Shown here piece by piece: positions 26,073-34,501 of a stretch of DNA of 64,000 nt (positions within the stretch are counted from its first letter, which is position 1; every line of letters begins with the position of its first letter). The translations under genes and the position numbers were made by a program. Source of the stretch: Sphingomonas sp. LM7. Lineage in GTDB: Bacteria; Pseudomonadota; Alphaproteobacteria; Sphingomonadales; Sphingomonadaceae. The notes below the pieces were generated by a model that saw only the letters and a program-made list of their open reading frames with translations, did not search any database and was not told the DNA's origin. Location of the stretch: positions 682,001-746,000 of the forward strand of contig NZ_CP019511.1 in assembly GCF_002002925.1 (NCBI RefSeq), read 5' to 3'.

Positions 26073-28559
26073 ATGCACAGGAATGCCGCCGCGGGAGCGC
26101 TGGTGCTCGTCGCGTTATCCGCGCCGGTAGCAGCATACGCGCAGGCGGCTGACGCCGCGCAGGCCCGCGTTGTGATCGATGCCGAGGCGAATGCGACCGG
26201 GATCAACCCAACCGGCCGGGCGATCGTCCTCACTGCGCCGGTGATGGACGGGCAGGCCTATCTCGGCGATGCGACTCTGACGCTCGATCCCTCGGGCCGG
26301 GCGAGCTTCTCGGCAGAGCGGCTGATCGCGTTGATCGAGCCGCGGATCGCCGCCCTGCTGATCGCGCAACTGCGCAATCGCCTTTCCGCTCGCGGCCAGC
26401 TCGACCGTGCCGATCTCCAGGGGGTGGGGATCGCGATCCGCTATGATCCGCAGGCGCTGCAGGTGATGCTGGAAATCGCCGCGCCGAGCCGCGCCAGCCG
26501 TTCGGTTGGGCTGAGCGACGTCAATAACCGGGGCCCGGTGCGCTATGTCACGCCGGCCGATCTCAGCGCGTATCTCAACATTCGCGGCTCGCTCGATTGG
26601 GTGCAGCAAGGTGCCGATCAGGGACTCGCATCGCCGGTGACCTTTCTGGACGGCGCAGTCCGCGCGGGCGGCGTGGTGCTTGAAAGCGAGGCGAACTGGC
26701 AGTCTGGCGCTGCCGGCGCCGACTTCCAGCGGCGGGGCACGCGGCTGGTGTATGACGATCGCCGCAACTTGGTCCGCTGGACGGGGGGCGACCTCCAGAC
26801 GCTGGCGCGCGGATTCCAGTCGGCGCCCGAGATCGCCGGCCTGTCGGTATCGCGCTTCTATTCGCTGCTTGATCCGCAAACGATCATCCGCCCGCGCGGC
26901 AGCCGCAGCTTCCAGCTCGAGCGGCGCTCGACCGTCGAGGTGCGCGTCAACGACCAGCTGGTGCGGCGGCTGGAACTCGATCCCGGCACCTTCGACTTGC
27001 GCGATTTCCCCTTCACCCAGGGCGCGAACGATGTGCGCCTGACGATCACCGACGATTCGGGGCGCACCCAGTCGTTCGATTTCGACATCTTCCTCGATCA
27101 GTCGCAGCTTGCCTCCGGCCTCAGCGAGTTCGGACTCTATGCAGGAACGCTCTCGCCGCTCGGAACGCGCGGGCCGGTCTACAGCAACGATCTCGCGTTC
27201 AGCGGCTTCTATCGCCGCGGCGTCAGCGATCGGCTGACGCTGGGCGCCAATGCACAGGCAGATGGCCGCGGCTGGATGGGTGGGCTCGAAACGGTGGTGG
27301 CCACGCCGGTCGGCTCGTTCGGCGGCTTTGCTTCGGCCTCGCACGTCAACGGCGTCGGATCGGGCTGGGCATCGATCATGACGTTTCAGCGGACGATCAG
27401 CCGATCGAGCGACCGCGCCGATGCGCTATCGTTCTCGCTGGAGACGCGAAGCCGCAATTTCGCGCCGATCGGCACGCGTTTCCCGTCCAATCCGTACAGC
27501 TATATCGCCGGGGTGAGCTATAACAGCGCGATCAGCGACGCCGTCTATGCCGGGCTCGATGCGCGTTATTCCAAGGGGCGCGACCGCGAACGCGACGTCG
27601 GGAGCATCCGCGCAACCGGCGGCTGGCGGATCAGTCCCGATCTGAGCTTCACCGGCGATCTGAGCTATGAACGCGACGGCCGCGGCAATCGCGTCGCCGC
27701 GTTCCTGTCGCTCACCTATCGGCTGGATCGCGCGTCGAGCCTGCGGTCGGACTATGACAGCCGCTACAATCGCACGCGGTTGACCTACCAGACCTATCGC
27801 GGATCGGGCACCGGCGCCTACACGCTCAGCGCGGATGTCGAGCGCAGCGACCTTGGCGCAGGTGCGAATGCCAGCGGCGTCTATTACACCAATCGCGCCG
27901 AGCTGGGGTTCAGCCATTTCGGCACCTTCGAACGCAATCTGGGCGGATCGACCGGCCAGCGGACCTCGCTGCGGTTCGGCACGGCGCTGGCGATGGCCGA
28001 TGGCAGCGTCTCGGTGGGCCGCCCGATCCAGGACGGCTTCGCGATCGTCCGCGCGCACCCGTCGCTGCGCGGCTCGGACATATTGATCGACGCCAACGGC
28101 ACCAGTTCGACTACGAACACCGGCACGCTCGGCACCGCGATCCAGTCGAGCCTCAGCAGCTATAGCGAGCGCAATTTGCTGGTTACTGCGCCCGATGCGC
28201 CTCTCGGCGCAAACCTGGGCGAGGGTTCGTTCCGGTTGCTGCCGCCCTATCGCGGCGGATACCGGCTGACGGTAGGCTCGGATTACATGGTCAGCGTGGT
28301 CGGACGGCTGCTCGGCGCGAATGGCGAGCCGATCGCGCTGGTTGCAGGCAGCGCAGTCGAGGCGGCGCATCCCGAGCGCGAGCCGGTGCCGCTGTTCACC
28401 AATTCCACCGGACGCTTCGGCGCGACCGGACTGGCGCCGGGCCGCTGGCGGATCACGCTGACCGATGCCGACAAGACCAGCTTCGACCTCGTCATCCCCA
28501 AGGGCGCCGATGCGACGATTGCAGTCGGCGAGTTGCGCCCTGCCAATGCGGCGAAGTGA
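26073..28559 (+). CDS. Outer-membrane fimbrial usher (FimD/CsuD-like)
   Basis: Usher pore that assembles and secretes the pilus. The 828-residue protein has a signal peptide (AAGALVLVALSAPVAAYAQA), an N-terminal domain, a long beta-barrel part (about 180-720) with usher features such as FYSLLDPQTIIRPRGSRSFQ, PGTFDLRDFPFTQGANDVRL and GLYAGTLSPLG, and C-terminal beta domains with GSFRLLPPYRGGYRLTVGSD and GRFGATGLAPGRWRI. Sequence style and neighbours fit the archaic Csu usher class. It is the last gene of the pilus cluster. Confidence 0.9.
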   Translation: MHRNAAAGALVLVALSAPVAAYAQAADAAQARVVIDAEANATGINPTGRAIVLTAPVMDGQAYLGDATLTLDPSGRASFSAERLIALIEPRIAALLIAQLRNRLSARGQLDRADLQGVGIAIRYDPQALQVMLEIAAPSRASRSVGLSDVNNRGPVRYVTPADLSAYLNIRGSLDWVQQGADQGLASPVTFLDGAVRAGGVVLESEANWQSGAAGADFQRRGTRLVYDDRRNLVRWTGGDLQTLARGFQSAPEIAGLSVSRFYSLLDPQTIIRPRGSRSFQLERRSTVEVRVNDQLVRRLELDPGTFDLRDFPFTQGANDVRLTITDDSGRTQSFDFDIFLDQSQLASGLSEFGLYAGTLSPLGTRGPVYSNDLAFSGFYRRGVSDRLTLGANAQADGRGWMGGLETVVATPVGSFGGFASASHVNGVGSGWASIMTFQRTISRSSDRADALSFSLETRSRNFAPIGTRFPSNPYSYIAGVSYNSAISDAVYAGLDARYSKGRDRERDVGSIRATGGWRISPDLSFTGDLSYERDGRGNRVAAFLSLTYRLDRASSLRSDYDSRYNRTRLTYQTYRGSGTGAYTLSADVERSDLGAGANASGVYYTNRAELGFSHFGTFERNLGGSTGQRTSLRFGTALAMADGSVSVGRPIQDGFAIVRAHPSLRGSDILIDANGTSSTTNTGTLGTAIQSSLSSYSERNLLVTAPDAPLGANLGEGSFRLLPPYRGGYRLTVGSDYMVSVVGRLLGANGEPIALVAGSAVEAAHPEREPVPLFTNSTGRFGATGLAPGRWRITLTDADKTSFDLVIPKGADATIAVGELRPANAAK

Positions 28560-28661
28560 CGGTTTTGTGATGGTTTCTCGGCCCGGCTGGTGCGATAGAC
28601 CGGGTTCACGGTTCCATGTTCGTCGGGCCGCGTTGGTCGTGGCGTAGAGAGTATCGCGTCG

Positions 28662-30815
28662 ATGTCGCTGATCCGTGTCACGCGTCGTACCAAGCTCGTC
28701 CGTTGGGGCGTGATCGCGGCCGTGGTCTGCGTGCCGCTGCTCCTGCTCGTGCTGACGCTGCTGGTGGGGCGCGGCTTCGACGAGACGGCGGCGCTGCGCC
28801 GCGAAGTGGTCCGCTCCTATGAGGCGCGCGCCGATCTCCAGCGGATATTTTCGCTGCACCAGGATCTCGAGACGGGGCAGCGCGGCTTCGTGATCACCGG
28901 GGATCCGCAGTTCCTGACGCCGTATTTCGCCGCCACGCAGCAGATCGATGCGGCGTTTTCGGCGCTCGACGGCAATTTGCCCGCCGACGCGCGATACCGG
29001 CCCGCGCTTGCCGAGCTGCGTCGCGTGTCGCTGGCGAAGCGCGGCTTCGTCGCCCGCTCGATCGGTCTGACTCGCGCAGGCGATCCCGATGCGTCGCGGC
29101 ATCTTGTGGCCAATGGCGAAGGCAAGCGCCTGATGGATCGCATCCGCGCATTGACCGGGCAAATTGCCGATGCCGAACGTCGCGAACTGGAGCGCGTCAC
29201 CGCCGATGCCGAGGCGGCCCGCATCCAGCTGCGCAACGAGACGTTCGCGCTGCAGACGGTGTTGCTCCTGATGCTCGCGGCCGCGGGGCTGTTCGTCGTC
29301 CGCAGTAATGCGGCGCGGGATCGCGCCCGGCGCCGGTCGGACGATCTCGCGGCGCGGCAGGAAGCGATTTTCGACAGCGCCAAGGATGGCATGATCGTGC
29401 TGAACGGCAGCGGCAGCATCGAGAGCCTCAATCCCGCGGCGGCGCGAATGTTCGGCTTTGCGCCGAACGCATTGCTCCGCCGCGATATAGGGATATTGTT
29501 CGACGTCGCACCCGATCGTGGCCGGGTGGAGAGTTTCCTGCGCCGGCTCAAGACCACTCGCAACGGCTCCGCCGGCGAGGTCCAGGAATTCACCGGCTGC
29601 CGGAACGACAAATCGTCCTTCCCCCTCGAAGTCTCGCTCAGCGCGGTGCCGCTGGCCGATACCACGCTGTTCCTGGCGGTCTGCCGCGATATCAGCGAAC
29701 GCCGCGAGATCGAGCAGATGAAGGGCGAATTCGTCGCGACGGTGAGCCACGAGCTGCGCACCCCGCTGACGTCGATCGCGGGATCGCTGGGACTGATCAC
29801 CGGCGGCGCGGCGGGGGCGATTCCCGCAAAGGCGCTTCGCCTCGTCCAGATCGCCCAGAGCAATTCGGCACGCCTGGTACGGCTGATCAACGACATTCTC
29901 GACATCGAGAAGATCGAAGCCGGGCAGATGAGCTTCGACATCAAGCCGATCGACCTCGACCATATCCTGCGCCGCGCAGTGCGCGACAATGCCGGGTTCG
30001 CCGCCGAATATGGCGTGCGGGTGGAGCTGGCGCCGCCGCCAGCGAACGCAGCGGTGCTCGCCGACGAGGACCGGCTGACGCAGGTGATCACCAACCTGCT
30101 TTCCAACGCGGTGAAATTCTCGCCGCGCGAGGGTGTCGTGCGGCTGAGCGTCCACGCGCTCGACCGTCGTTTCCGGATCGACGTCGCGGACAAGGGGGAG
30201 GGGATCCCCGAGGCGTTGCGCGAGCGCATTTTCGAGAAGTTCGCACAGGCGGACAATTCCGACGCGCGCCAGAAGGGCGGCACCGGGCTAGGGCTCAGCA
30301 TCGTCCGGGAGATCGTCACGCGGCTCGGCGGCGATGTCGGTTTCGACAGCCGGATCGGCGAGGGTACGACTTTCCATGTCGATCTGCCCGCCGCCGGCAC
30401 GATCGCGACAGCTGCCGCACCTGTCGCCCCGGCCCGGGACAAGACCGGCTTCCCGGCGATCCTCCACGTCGATGACGACCCGGACATGCTGCGGGTCCTG
30501 TCGAGCGTGTTCGAGGATCGCGCCGAACTCTATTCGACACCCAGCGTCGTCGAAGCGCGCGCGGCGATCCGCCACACCGGTTTCGACGCGGCGATCCTCG
30601 ATATCGGCCTCGTCGATGGAAGCGGTCTCGAACTGGTGCCCGTGCTCCGCCAGCGAAACGCCGCGATGCCGATCATCGTCTTCACTGCACAGGAAATCGA
30701 CCCGGTGGAAGTCGAGGGCGTCGATCTGGTGCTGGTCAAGTCGCGGGCGAGCCTCGACCGGGTGGTCGATGCAGTGATGCGGATGATCGGCGACCGGGGG
30801 AGGGCGCTGCGATGA
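28662..30815 (+). CDS. CHASE3 hybrid histidine kinase
   Basis: Membrane sensor kinase of 717 residues. TM1 about 14-36 (WGVIAAVVCVPLLLLVLTLL), extracytoplasmic CHASE3 region with DLETGQRGFVITGD, TM2 about 198-213, PAS domain (AIFDSAKDGMIVLNG to VCRDISERREIE), HisKA with His363 in TVSHELRTPL, HATPase with N-box NLLSNAVKFS, G1 DKGEGIP and G2 GTGLGLSIV, and a C-terminal receiver with DDD pocket and Asp647 in AAILDIGLVDG. The receiver Lys is in LVLVKSRA. ATG 28662 is the first good start. The gene overlaps the following response regulator (ATGA), and an Hpt gene comes next. Confidence 0.93.
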   Translation: MSLIRVTRRTKLVRWGVIAAVVCVPLLLLVLTLLVGRGFDETAALRREVVRSYEARADLQRIFSLHQDLETGQRGFVITGDPQFLTPYFAATQQIDAAFSALDGNLPADARYRPALAELRRVSLAKRGFVARSIGLTRAGDPDASRHLVANGEGKRLMDRIRALTGQIADAERRELERVTADAEAARIQLRNETFALQTVLLLMLAAAGLFVVRSNAARDRARRRSDDLAARQEAIFDSAKDGMIVLNGSGSIESLNPAAARMFGFAPNALLRRDIGILFDVAPDRGRVESFLRRLKTTRNGSAGEVQEFTGCRNDKSSFPLEVSLSAVPLADTTLFLAVCRDISERREIEQMKGEFVATVSHELRTPLTSIAGSLGLITGGAAGAIPAKALRLVQIAQSNSARLVRLINDILDIEKIEAGQMSFDIKPIDLDHILRRAVRDNAGFAAEYGVRVELAPPPANAAVLADEDRLTQVITNLLSNAVKFSPREGVVRLSVHALDRRFRIDVADKGEGIPEALRERIFEKFAQADNSDARQKGGTGLGLSIVREIVTRLGGDVGFDSRIGEGTTFHVDLPAAGTIATAAAPVAPARDKTGFPAILHVDDDPDMLRVLSSVFEDRAELYSTPSVVEARAAIRHTGFDAAILDIGLVDGSGLELVPVLRQRNAAMPIIVFTAQEIDPVEVEGVDLVLVKSRASLDRVVDAVMRMIGDRGRALR

Positions 30816-31177
30816 CTCGGATCCTCTATGTCGACGACGAAGCGGATATCCGCGAAGTCGCGCAGATGTCGCTCGAGCTGGATCCCGAGTTCGAGGTACG
30901 GACCTGCGCGTCGGGCGCCGCTGCAATCGCGGACGCGGCCGCGTGGGTGCCGCATCTGATCCTGCTCGATGTGATGATGCCGGGGATGGATGGCCCTACG
31001 GTCTTCGCGCAGCTGCGCGACCAGCCGGCGACGGCGGGGATTCCCGTGGTGTTCATCACTGCCAGGACCCAGACGTCCGAAGTCCAGGCCTTTATCGAGA
31101 TGGGTGCGCGGGGAGTTCTGGCCAAGCCTTTCGACCCGATGATGCTGGCCGCGCGCGTGCGCGACTTGCTCGAATGA
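30812..31177 (+). CDS. CheY-like single-domain response regulator
   Basis: Receiver-only protein of 121 residues: VDDE pocket, phospho-acceptor Asp53 in LILLDVMMPGMDG, Thr in VVFITAR and Lys in VLAKPFDP. It overlaps the hybrid kinase stop (ATGA) and its own stop overlaps the Hpt gene, so the three are made together. It is probably the terminal acceptor or a phosphate sink of this relay, acting by protein contact since it lacks an output domain. Confidence 0.93.
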   Translation: MTRILYVDDEADIREVAQMSLELDPEFEVRTCASGAAAIADAAAWVPHLILLDVMMPGMDGPTVFAQLRDQPATAGIPVVFITARTQTSEVQAFIEMGARGVLAKPFDPMMLAARVRDLLE

Positions 31178-31461
31178 CGGAATTCGACGCGCGGCTGCAG
31201 GCGTTCCGCCGACGCTTCATCGAGCAAGCCGTCATCGACGCGGACGAGATCGAGCGATGTGCCACGCAGGGCGACTGGCACGCGGTTCGCGATCGCAGCC
31301 ATGGCCTGGTCGGGCGCGCCGGCATGTTCGGGTATGTCGCGCTGTCCGACACCGCCAAGATCCTCGAGCAGGCGATCGAGGACGGCGAGGCGGGCGAACC
31401 CCTGCAGCCTTTGGCGGCCACCCTCGTCTCGCAGCTCCGCGACCTGCCCAACGAGACCTGA
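31174..31461 (+). CDS. Hpt phosphotransfer protein
   Basis: Four-helix histidine phosphotransfer protein of 95 residues. The phospho-accepting His43 is in RDRSHGLVGRAGMFG, which matches the Hpt pattern H-x-LKG-x-(A/S)-x-x(L/F)G except that Val replaces Lys. It should shuttle phosphate between the receiver of the upstream hybrid kinase and the neighbouring CheY-like protein. ATG 31174 overlaps the previous stop by four bases. Confidence 0.85.
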   Translation: MTEFDARLQAFRRRFIEQAVIDADEIERCATQGDWHAVRDRSHGLVGRAGMFGYVALSDTAKILEQAIEDGEAGEPLQPLAATLVSQLRDLPNET

Positions 31462-31562
31462 TCCGCCGGAAAACTTCGAGCGCATGTCCGGTTCTGCGCG
31501 CCGGTGCCGTTTGGATTGGTGAGGAGGCCGCGCCCATAGCCCGGCCGAGCGGGAGCCTGGAC

Positions 31563-32006
31563 ATGTCGATCTTGCGTTTCACTTCTGCCTGCGCGGCCGC
31601 CGCGCTCGGCTTCGTCGTTCAACCCGCCGCCGCGCAAGTGGTGGTGATCGGCGGTCCTTCGACGATCGGCGCCGATTCCGCGTCGGGCCAGGCCATCCGC
31701 ATCGTCTCGGCAAATTCGGGCGGCGCGCGGGTTTCGATCGACACCGATCCTGATGTCGCGCTGGTCTGCGACGACAAGCCGCAGAAGACGACCTGCCACG
31801 CCTGGGTGAAGACCGGATCGGTAATTCGCGTGGCGCTGCGCCGACCTGCGGGCCCGCGCACGCCATTGGGACAGGGCGAGGCGCCTGCGCCGGGGCAATG
31901 GTCCTATGACTGCGTCGGCACCACCGGGCCGGACTGTACCGTGCGGATGAGCCAGACGCGGACGGTGTTCGTTGATTGGGCCGCTGCCCCGAAGCGCGCG
32001 CAATGA
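31563..32006 (+). CDS. Exported protein of unknown function
   Basis: A 147-residue protein with a signal peptide MSILRFTSACAAAALGFVVQ, cleaved after PAAAQ. The mature part starts VVVIGGPSTIGADSASGQAI, has four Cys (VCDDKPQKTTC and YDCVGTTGPDC) that may form two disulfides, and Thr/Arg-rich strands. No family was recognised. It overlaps the following gene as ATGA, so it forms an operon with the next two exported proteins. Confidence 0.65.
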   Translation: MSILRFTSACAAAALGFVVQPAAAQVVVIGGPSTIGADSASGQAIRIVSANSGGARVSIDTDPDVALVCDDKPQKTTCHAWVKTGSVIRVALRRPAGPRTPLGQGEAPAPGQWSYDCVGTTGPDCTVRMSQTRTVFVDWAAAPKRAQ

Positions 32007-32548
32007 ACCGCGGCGCGATGCGGAGCGCTGCCGGGCTCAGTGCGCTGACGCTGCTCCTGGCGGGATGCGGCGGACCTGGCGGTGGTGGCGCAAACACGGG
32101 CGAAACCACGAGCACGGCTACCGGCGGCAGCTGGAACGCGCGCGATGCCTGCACGTCGCTGGGGCGCGACAAGGCGGCGGTCGCCGGGGGCGCGGCAGTC
32201 ACCGATGCCAAGCTCGAGGAGATGTCGGCGGGCGGCGGGGGACTGGCCGTGGTCTCGATGTGTACGTTCACCTACGCCAATGGAGCGACATTGATGATCG
32301 TCGCGCGCGAGGCGCCCGATGCGGATGCGACGCCGGCGGCGATCGAGGCCGCGCGCACCGGCGGCGGGCTGGCACCGCCGGCCGATCCGGTGCCCGGGCT
32401 GGGCAAGGCAGCGTTCTGGAGCGAGGGCGGCAAGCAGGCGCAGCTCTTTCTCGACGATCGCCGCGCCGCAGTGATCAACTTCTTCAAGCTCCCCGCGGGC
32501 GACGATGCCAAGGCGCGCTCGCTCGCCGTGGCGAAGGCGCTGCTGTGA
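32003..32548 (+). CDS. Putative lipoprotein of unknown function
   Basis: A 181-residue protein with a lipoprotein signal MRSAAGLSALTLLLAGC (lipobox LAGC) after a possible short extension from ATG 32003; ATG 32018 is an alternative start. A Gly/Thr/Ser-rich linker follows, then a domain with two Cys (RDACTSLG and VSMCTFTYAN) and a helix/strand mix ending KARSLAVAKALL. No family was recognised. It overlaps both neighbours by four bases. Confidence 0.65.
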   Translation: MNRGAMRSAAGLSALTLLLAGCGGPGGGGANTGETTSTATGGSWNARDACTSLGRDKAAVAGGAAVTDAKLEEMSAGGGGLAVVSMCTFTYANGATLMIVAREAPDADATPAAIEAARTGGGLAPPADPVPGLGKAAFWSEGGKQAQLFLDDRRAAVINFFKLPAGDDAKARSLAVAKALL

Positions 32549-33204
32549 GGCTTTGGGCGGCGGGCGCGCTGGTGGCGGCGATGGGGACGACGCCCGCGCA
32601 TGCGCAGGAAATCGTCGGCGACATGGCGGGCCCGTATCAGATCGTGCCTACCGATGGCGGCCCGGCCTGCGGCATCCAGCTCACCGCCGAGCCGATCGGC
32701 AAGGCCTGGCGCGCGCGGCCCGATGCAAGCTGCGCCGCGCGGGTGGGTGCCAGCGCCGGAGTGGTCGCGTGGGAGCCGATGGACGGGATCCTGCTGCTCG
32801 ACGCCCGGGGCAAGCCGGCGATGACCTTTATCGAGGACGAGACCGCGCTGCCGGCCAGCCCCGATCTCCAGGCGCCGAAGCATTATCTGGTGCCGCGCAT
32901 TACGGGCTATACGCACCTGCCGCAGCCGTCCGAGCTGGTCGGCCGCTGGACGCTTCGTCGCAAGGGCCGAGCGCCCTGCGTGCTCACCTTCACTGCGACT
33001 CCCGCCTATTCGAGCGCGCCGCGCCGCGGGGTCACGCTGGGCAAGGGTTGTGCCGGGAGCCCGCTTCCGGCGCGCCTCACCCGCTGGTCGATGGAGGACA
33101 TGAAGATCATGCTGTGGGGGCCGGGCGATGATATGCTGGCGCTCGCGCCGGTCGCCGACAACCGCTATGTTGCCGAGCCGGGCAGATGGGAGTTGTCGCG
33201 ATAG
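32545..33204 (+). CDS. Exported protein with two AprI/Inh-like beta-barrel domains
   Basis: A 219-residue protein with signal peptide MRLWAAGALVAAMGTTPAHA. Two repeats follow, about 25-100 and 128-210. Repeat 1 has GPYQIVPTDGGPACGIQLT, CAARVG, VVAWEP and ILLLDARGKPAMTF. Repeat 2 has GRWTLRRKGRAPCVLTF, GKGCAGS, LTRWSM and MLALAP. This C-x-L-(T)...C...(V/L)xxW...(L/I)xL pattern is like the alkaline metalloprotease inhibitor family (AprI/Inh), which shields periplasmic proteins from a secreted serralysin-type protease; here it occurs twice. No protease gene is adjacent. The GTG start overlaps the previous stop, and the 3' end overlaps convergent mobA by 40 bases. Confidence 0.6.
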   Translation: MRLWAAGALVAAMGTTPAHAQEIVGDMAGPYQIVPTDGGPACGIQLTAEPIGKAWRARPDASCAARVGASAGVVAWEPMDGILLLDARGKPAMTFIEDETALPASPDLQAPKHYLVPRITGYTHLPQPSELVGRWTLRRKGRAPCVLTFTATPAYSSAPRRGVTLGKGCAGSPLPARLTRWSMEDMKIMLWGPGDDMLALAPVADNRYVAEPGRWELSR

Positions 33205-33719
33205 GCCTGCATTTCGTCGGGTGTGTTGATGTTGGACATGGGGTGCGCGAGCGTGACCGGCTTCGCCTCCGCGCTGCGTCCCCAGGCGCGTAGCGACCGG
33301 TCTGCGTGCTGGTCCAGATATAGCTGCAGCGGCTCCGCCAGCGTGCAGGGCCATAGGCCGATGACCGGGAGATCGACGACGTAGGCGGGCGCGCCGTCCA
33401 GGCAGAGCAGTGCGAACAGTTCGGCCGGGAGATCCGGCACGTCGCAAGGCGCGCTGAGGACAGCGTCGAAGCCGGCATCCCTGCCGTACGCCAGCGCGGC
33501 GCAAAGGCCCCCCAGCGGCCCGAGGCCGGAGCGCGGGAGGTCTTCCAGCTGGAGGAACGGCGGATGTGCCCTTCCACAGACGACCAGGGCCTCACAGTCG
33601 CGTCGGAGCGCCTCGGCGACATGGTCGATGAGCTTGCGGCCATTCAGCATTGCTTCGGCCTTGTCGCTGCCGAAGCGGCGCGACTGGCCGCCGGCGAGTA
33701 TCGCACCGAGCAGCTTCAT
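33165..33719 (-). CDS. mobA: Molybdenum cofactor guanylyltransferase MobA
   Basis: Adds GMP to molybdopterin to make the bis-MGD cofactor for enzymes like the FdhF-like protein encoded upstream. 184 residues with the nucleotidyltransferase signature LLGAILAGGQSRRFGSDKAE, GPLGGLCAAL and APCDVPDLP. ATG 33719 gives the classical MobA N-terminus and overlaps the fdhD stop by four bases. The last gene of the fdhF-fdhD-mobA operon. Confidence 0.9.
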   Translation of the reverse strand: MKLLGAILAGGQSRRFGSDKAEAMLNGRKLIDHVAEALRRDCEALVVCGRAHPPFLQLEDLPRSGLGPLGGLCAALAYGRDAGFDAVLSAPCDVPDLPAELFALLCLDGAPAYVVDLPVIGLWPCTLAEPLQLYLDQHADRSLRAWGRSAEAKPVTLAHPMSNINTPDEMQAYRDNSHLPGSAT

Positions 33720-34501
33720 GCGGTCGGCCGCAGCAAGGCGTCGGGGCGGGCGAGCACGCGCAGGTCCAGACCCGCTTCGCGGGCGCGGGCGATTGCCAGG
33801 GCGGTGGGCGCGGAGATCGTCGCCAGCATCGGGCAATCGGAGAGTGCGGCCTTCTCGACCAGCTCATACGAGCAGCGCGAAGTGAGCAGAGCGAAGCCCT
33901 GGTCCCAACCCAGTCCCTCGCGGAGCATCGCGCCGATCAGCTTGTCGAAGGCATTGTGGCGGCCGACATCCTCGCGGACGAGCCGGATCGCGCCATCAAC
34001 CGTGCAGGCGGCGGCGCCATGGACTGCGCGGGTCGCGGCACCCAGCGGTTGCGCAGTCTCCAGCGCCTGGAGCGCGGCGAACACTGCTTCGTCCGTACCC
34101 GCCCAGCGCGCAGTTCGCGCGGGCAGGGGCCGAAGCGCCTGTTCGAGGCTCTCGACGCCGCACAGGCCGCAGGACGAATCGGCGGTGCGATGGCGAACGC
34201 GGCCGGAGACGCGCTCCGACACATGCGGCGCCAGCGTGAGGCGCAGCAACAACCCATGCTCGAGCGCATGGGCTTCGGCGTCGAGAATGTCGCTTGCGCG
34301 GTCGATCAGCCGCTCGGTCAGCGCGAAGCCATAGCCGAGGTCGAGGAGGTCGCCGGGGCTGGCCATCAGCACGGCGTAGCCCAGGCCGTTGCACTCGATC
34401 GCAACGGGCACTTCCTCGGCTACCGTACGCGCTTGAACGGTCACCGAACCATCGGCGGCGACGCTTTCGAATGCCAGGGAAACCGCGTCGCTCAGGCGCA
34501 T
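33716..34501 (-). CDS. fdhD: FdhD formate dehydrogenase sulfurtransferase
   Basis: Delivers sulfur from IscS to the bis-MGD cofactor of formate dehydrogenase-type enzymes, a step needed for activity. 261 residues with the redox-active CGLC in SSCGLCGVE, plus VREDVGRHNAFDKLIG and LLTSRCSYELVEKAA, all typical of FdhD. ATG 34501 overlaps the end of the molybdoenzyme gene by ten bases; the alternative start at 34603 would place 34 residues inside that gene and is rejected. Confidence 0.93.
   Translation of the reverse strand: MRLSDAVSLAFESVAADGSVTVQARTVAEEVPVAIECNGLGYAVLMASPGDLLDLGYGFALTERLIDRASDILDAEAHALEHGLLLRLTLAPHVSERVSGRVRHRTADSSCGLCGVESLEQALRPLPARTARWAGTDEAVFAALQALETAQPLGAATRAVHGAAACTVDGAIRLVREDVGRHNAFDKLIGAMLREGLGWDQGFALLTSRCSYELVEKAALSDCPMLATISAPTALAIARAREAGLDLRVLARPDALLRPTA

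Noticed and set aside
27426..30155. 909-codon open frame on the minus strand opposite the usher and CHASE3 kinase genes
   Set aside because: It crosses two genuine plus-strand genes with clear domains and has no recognisable motif.
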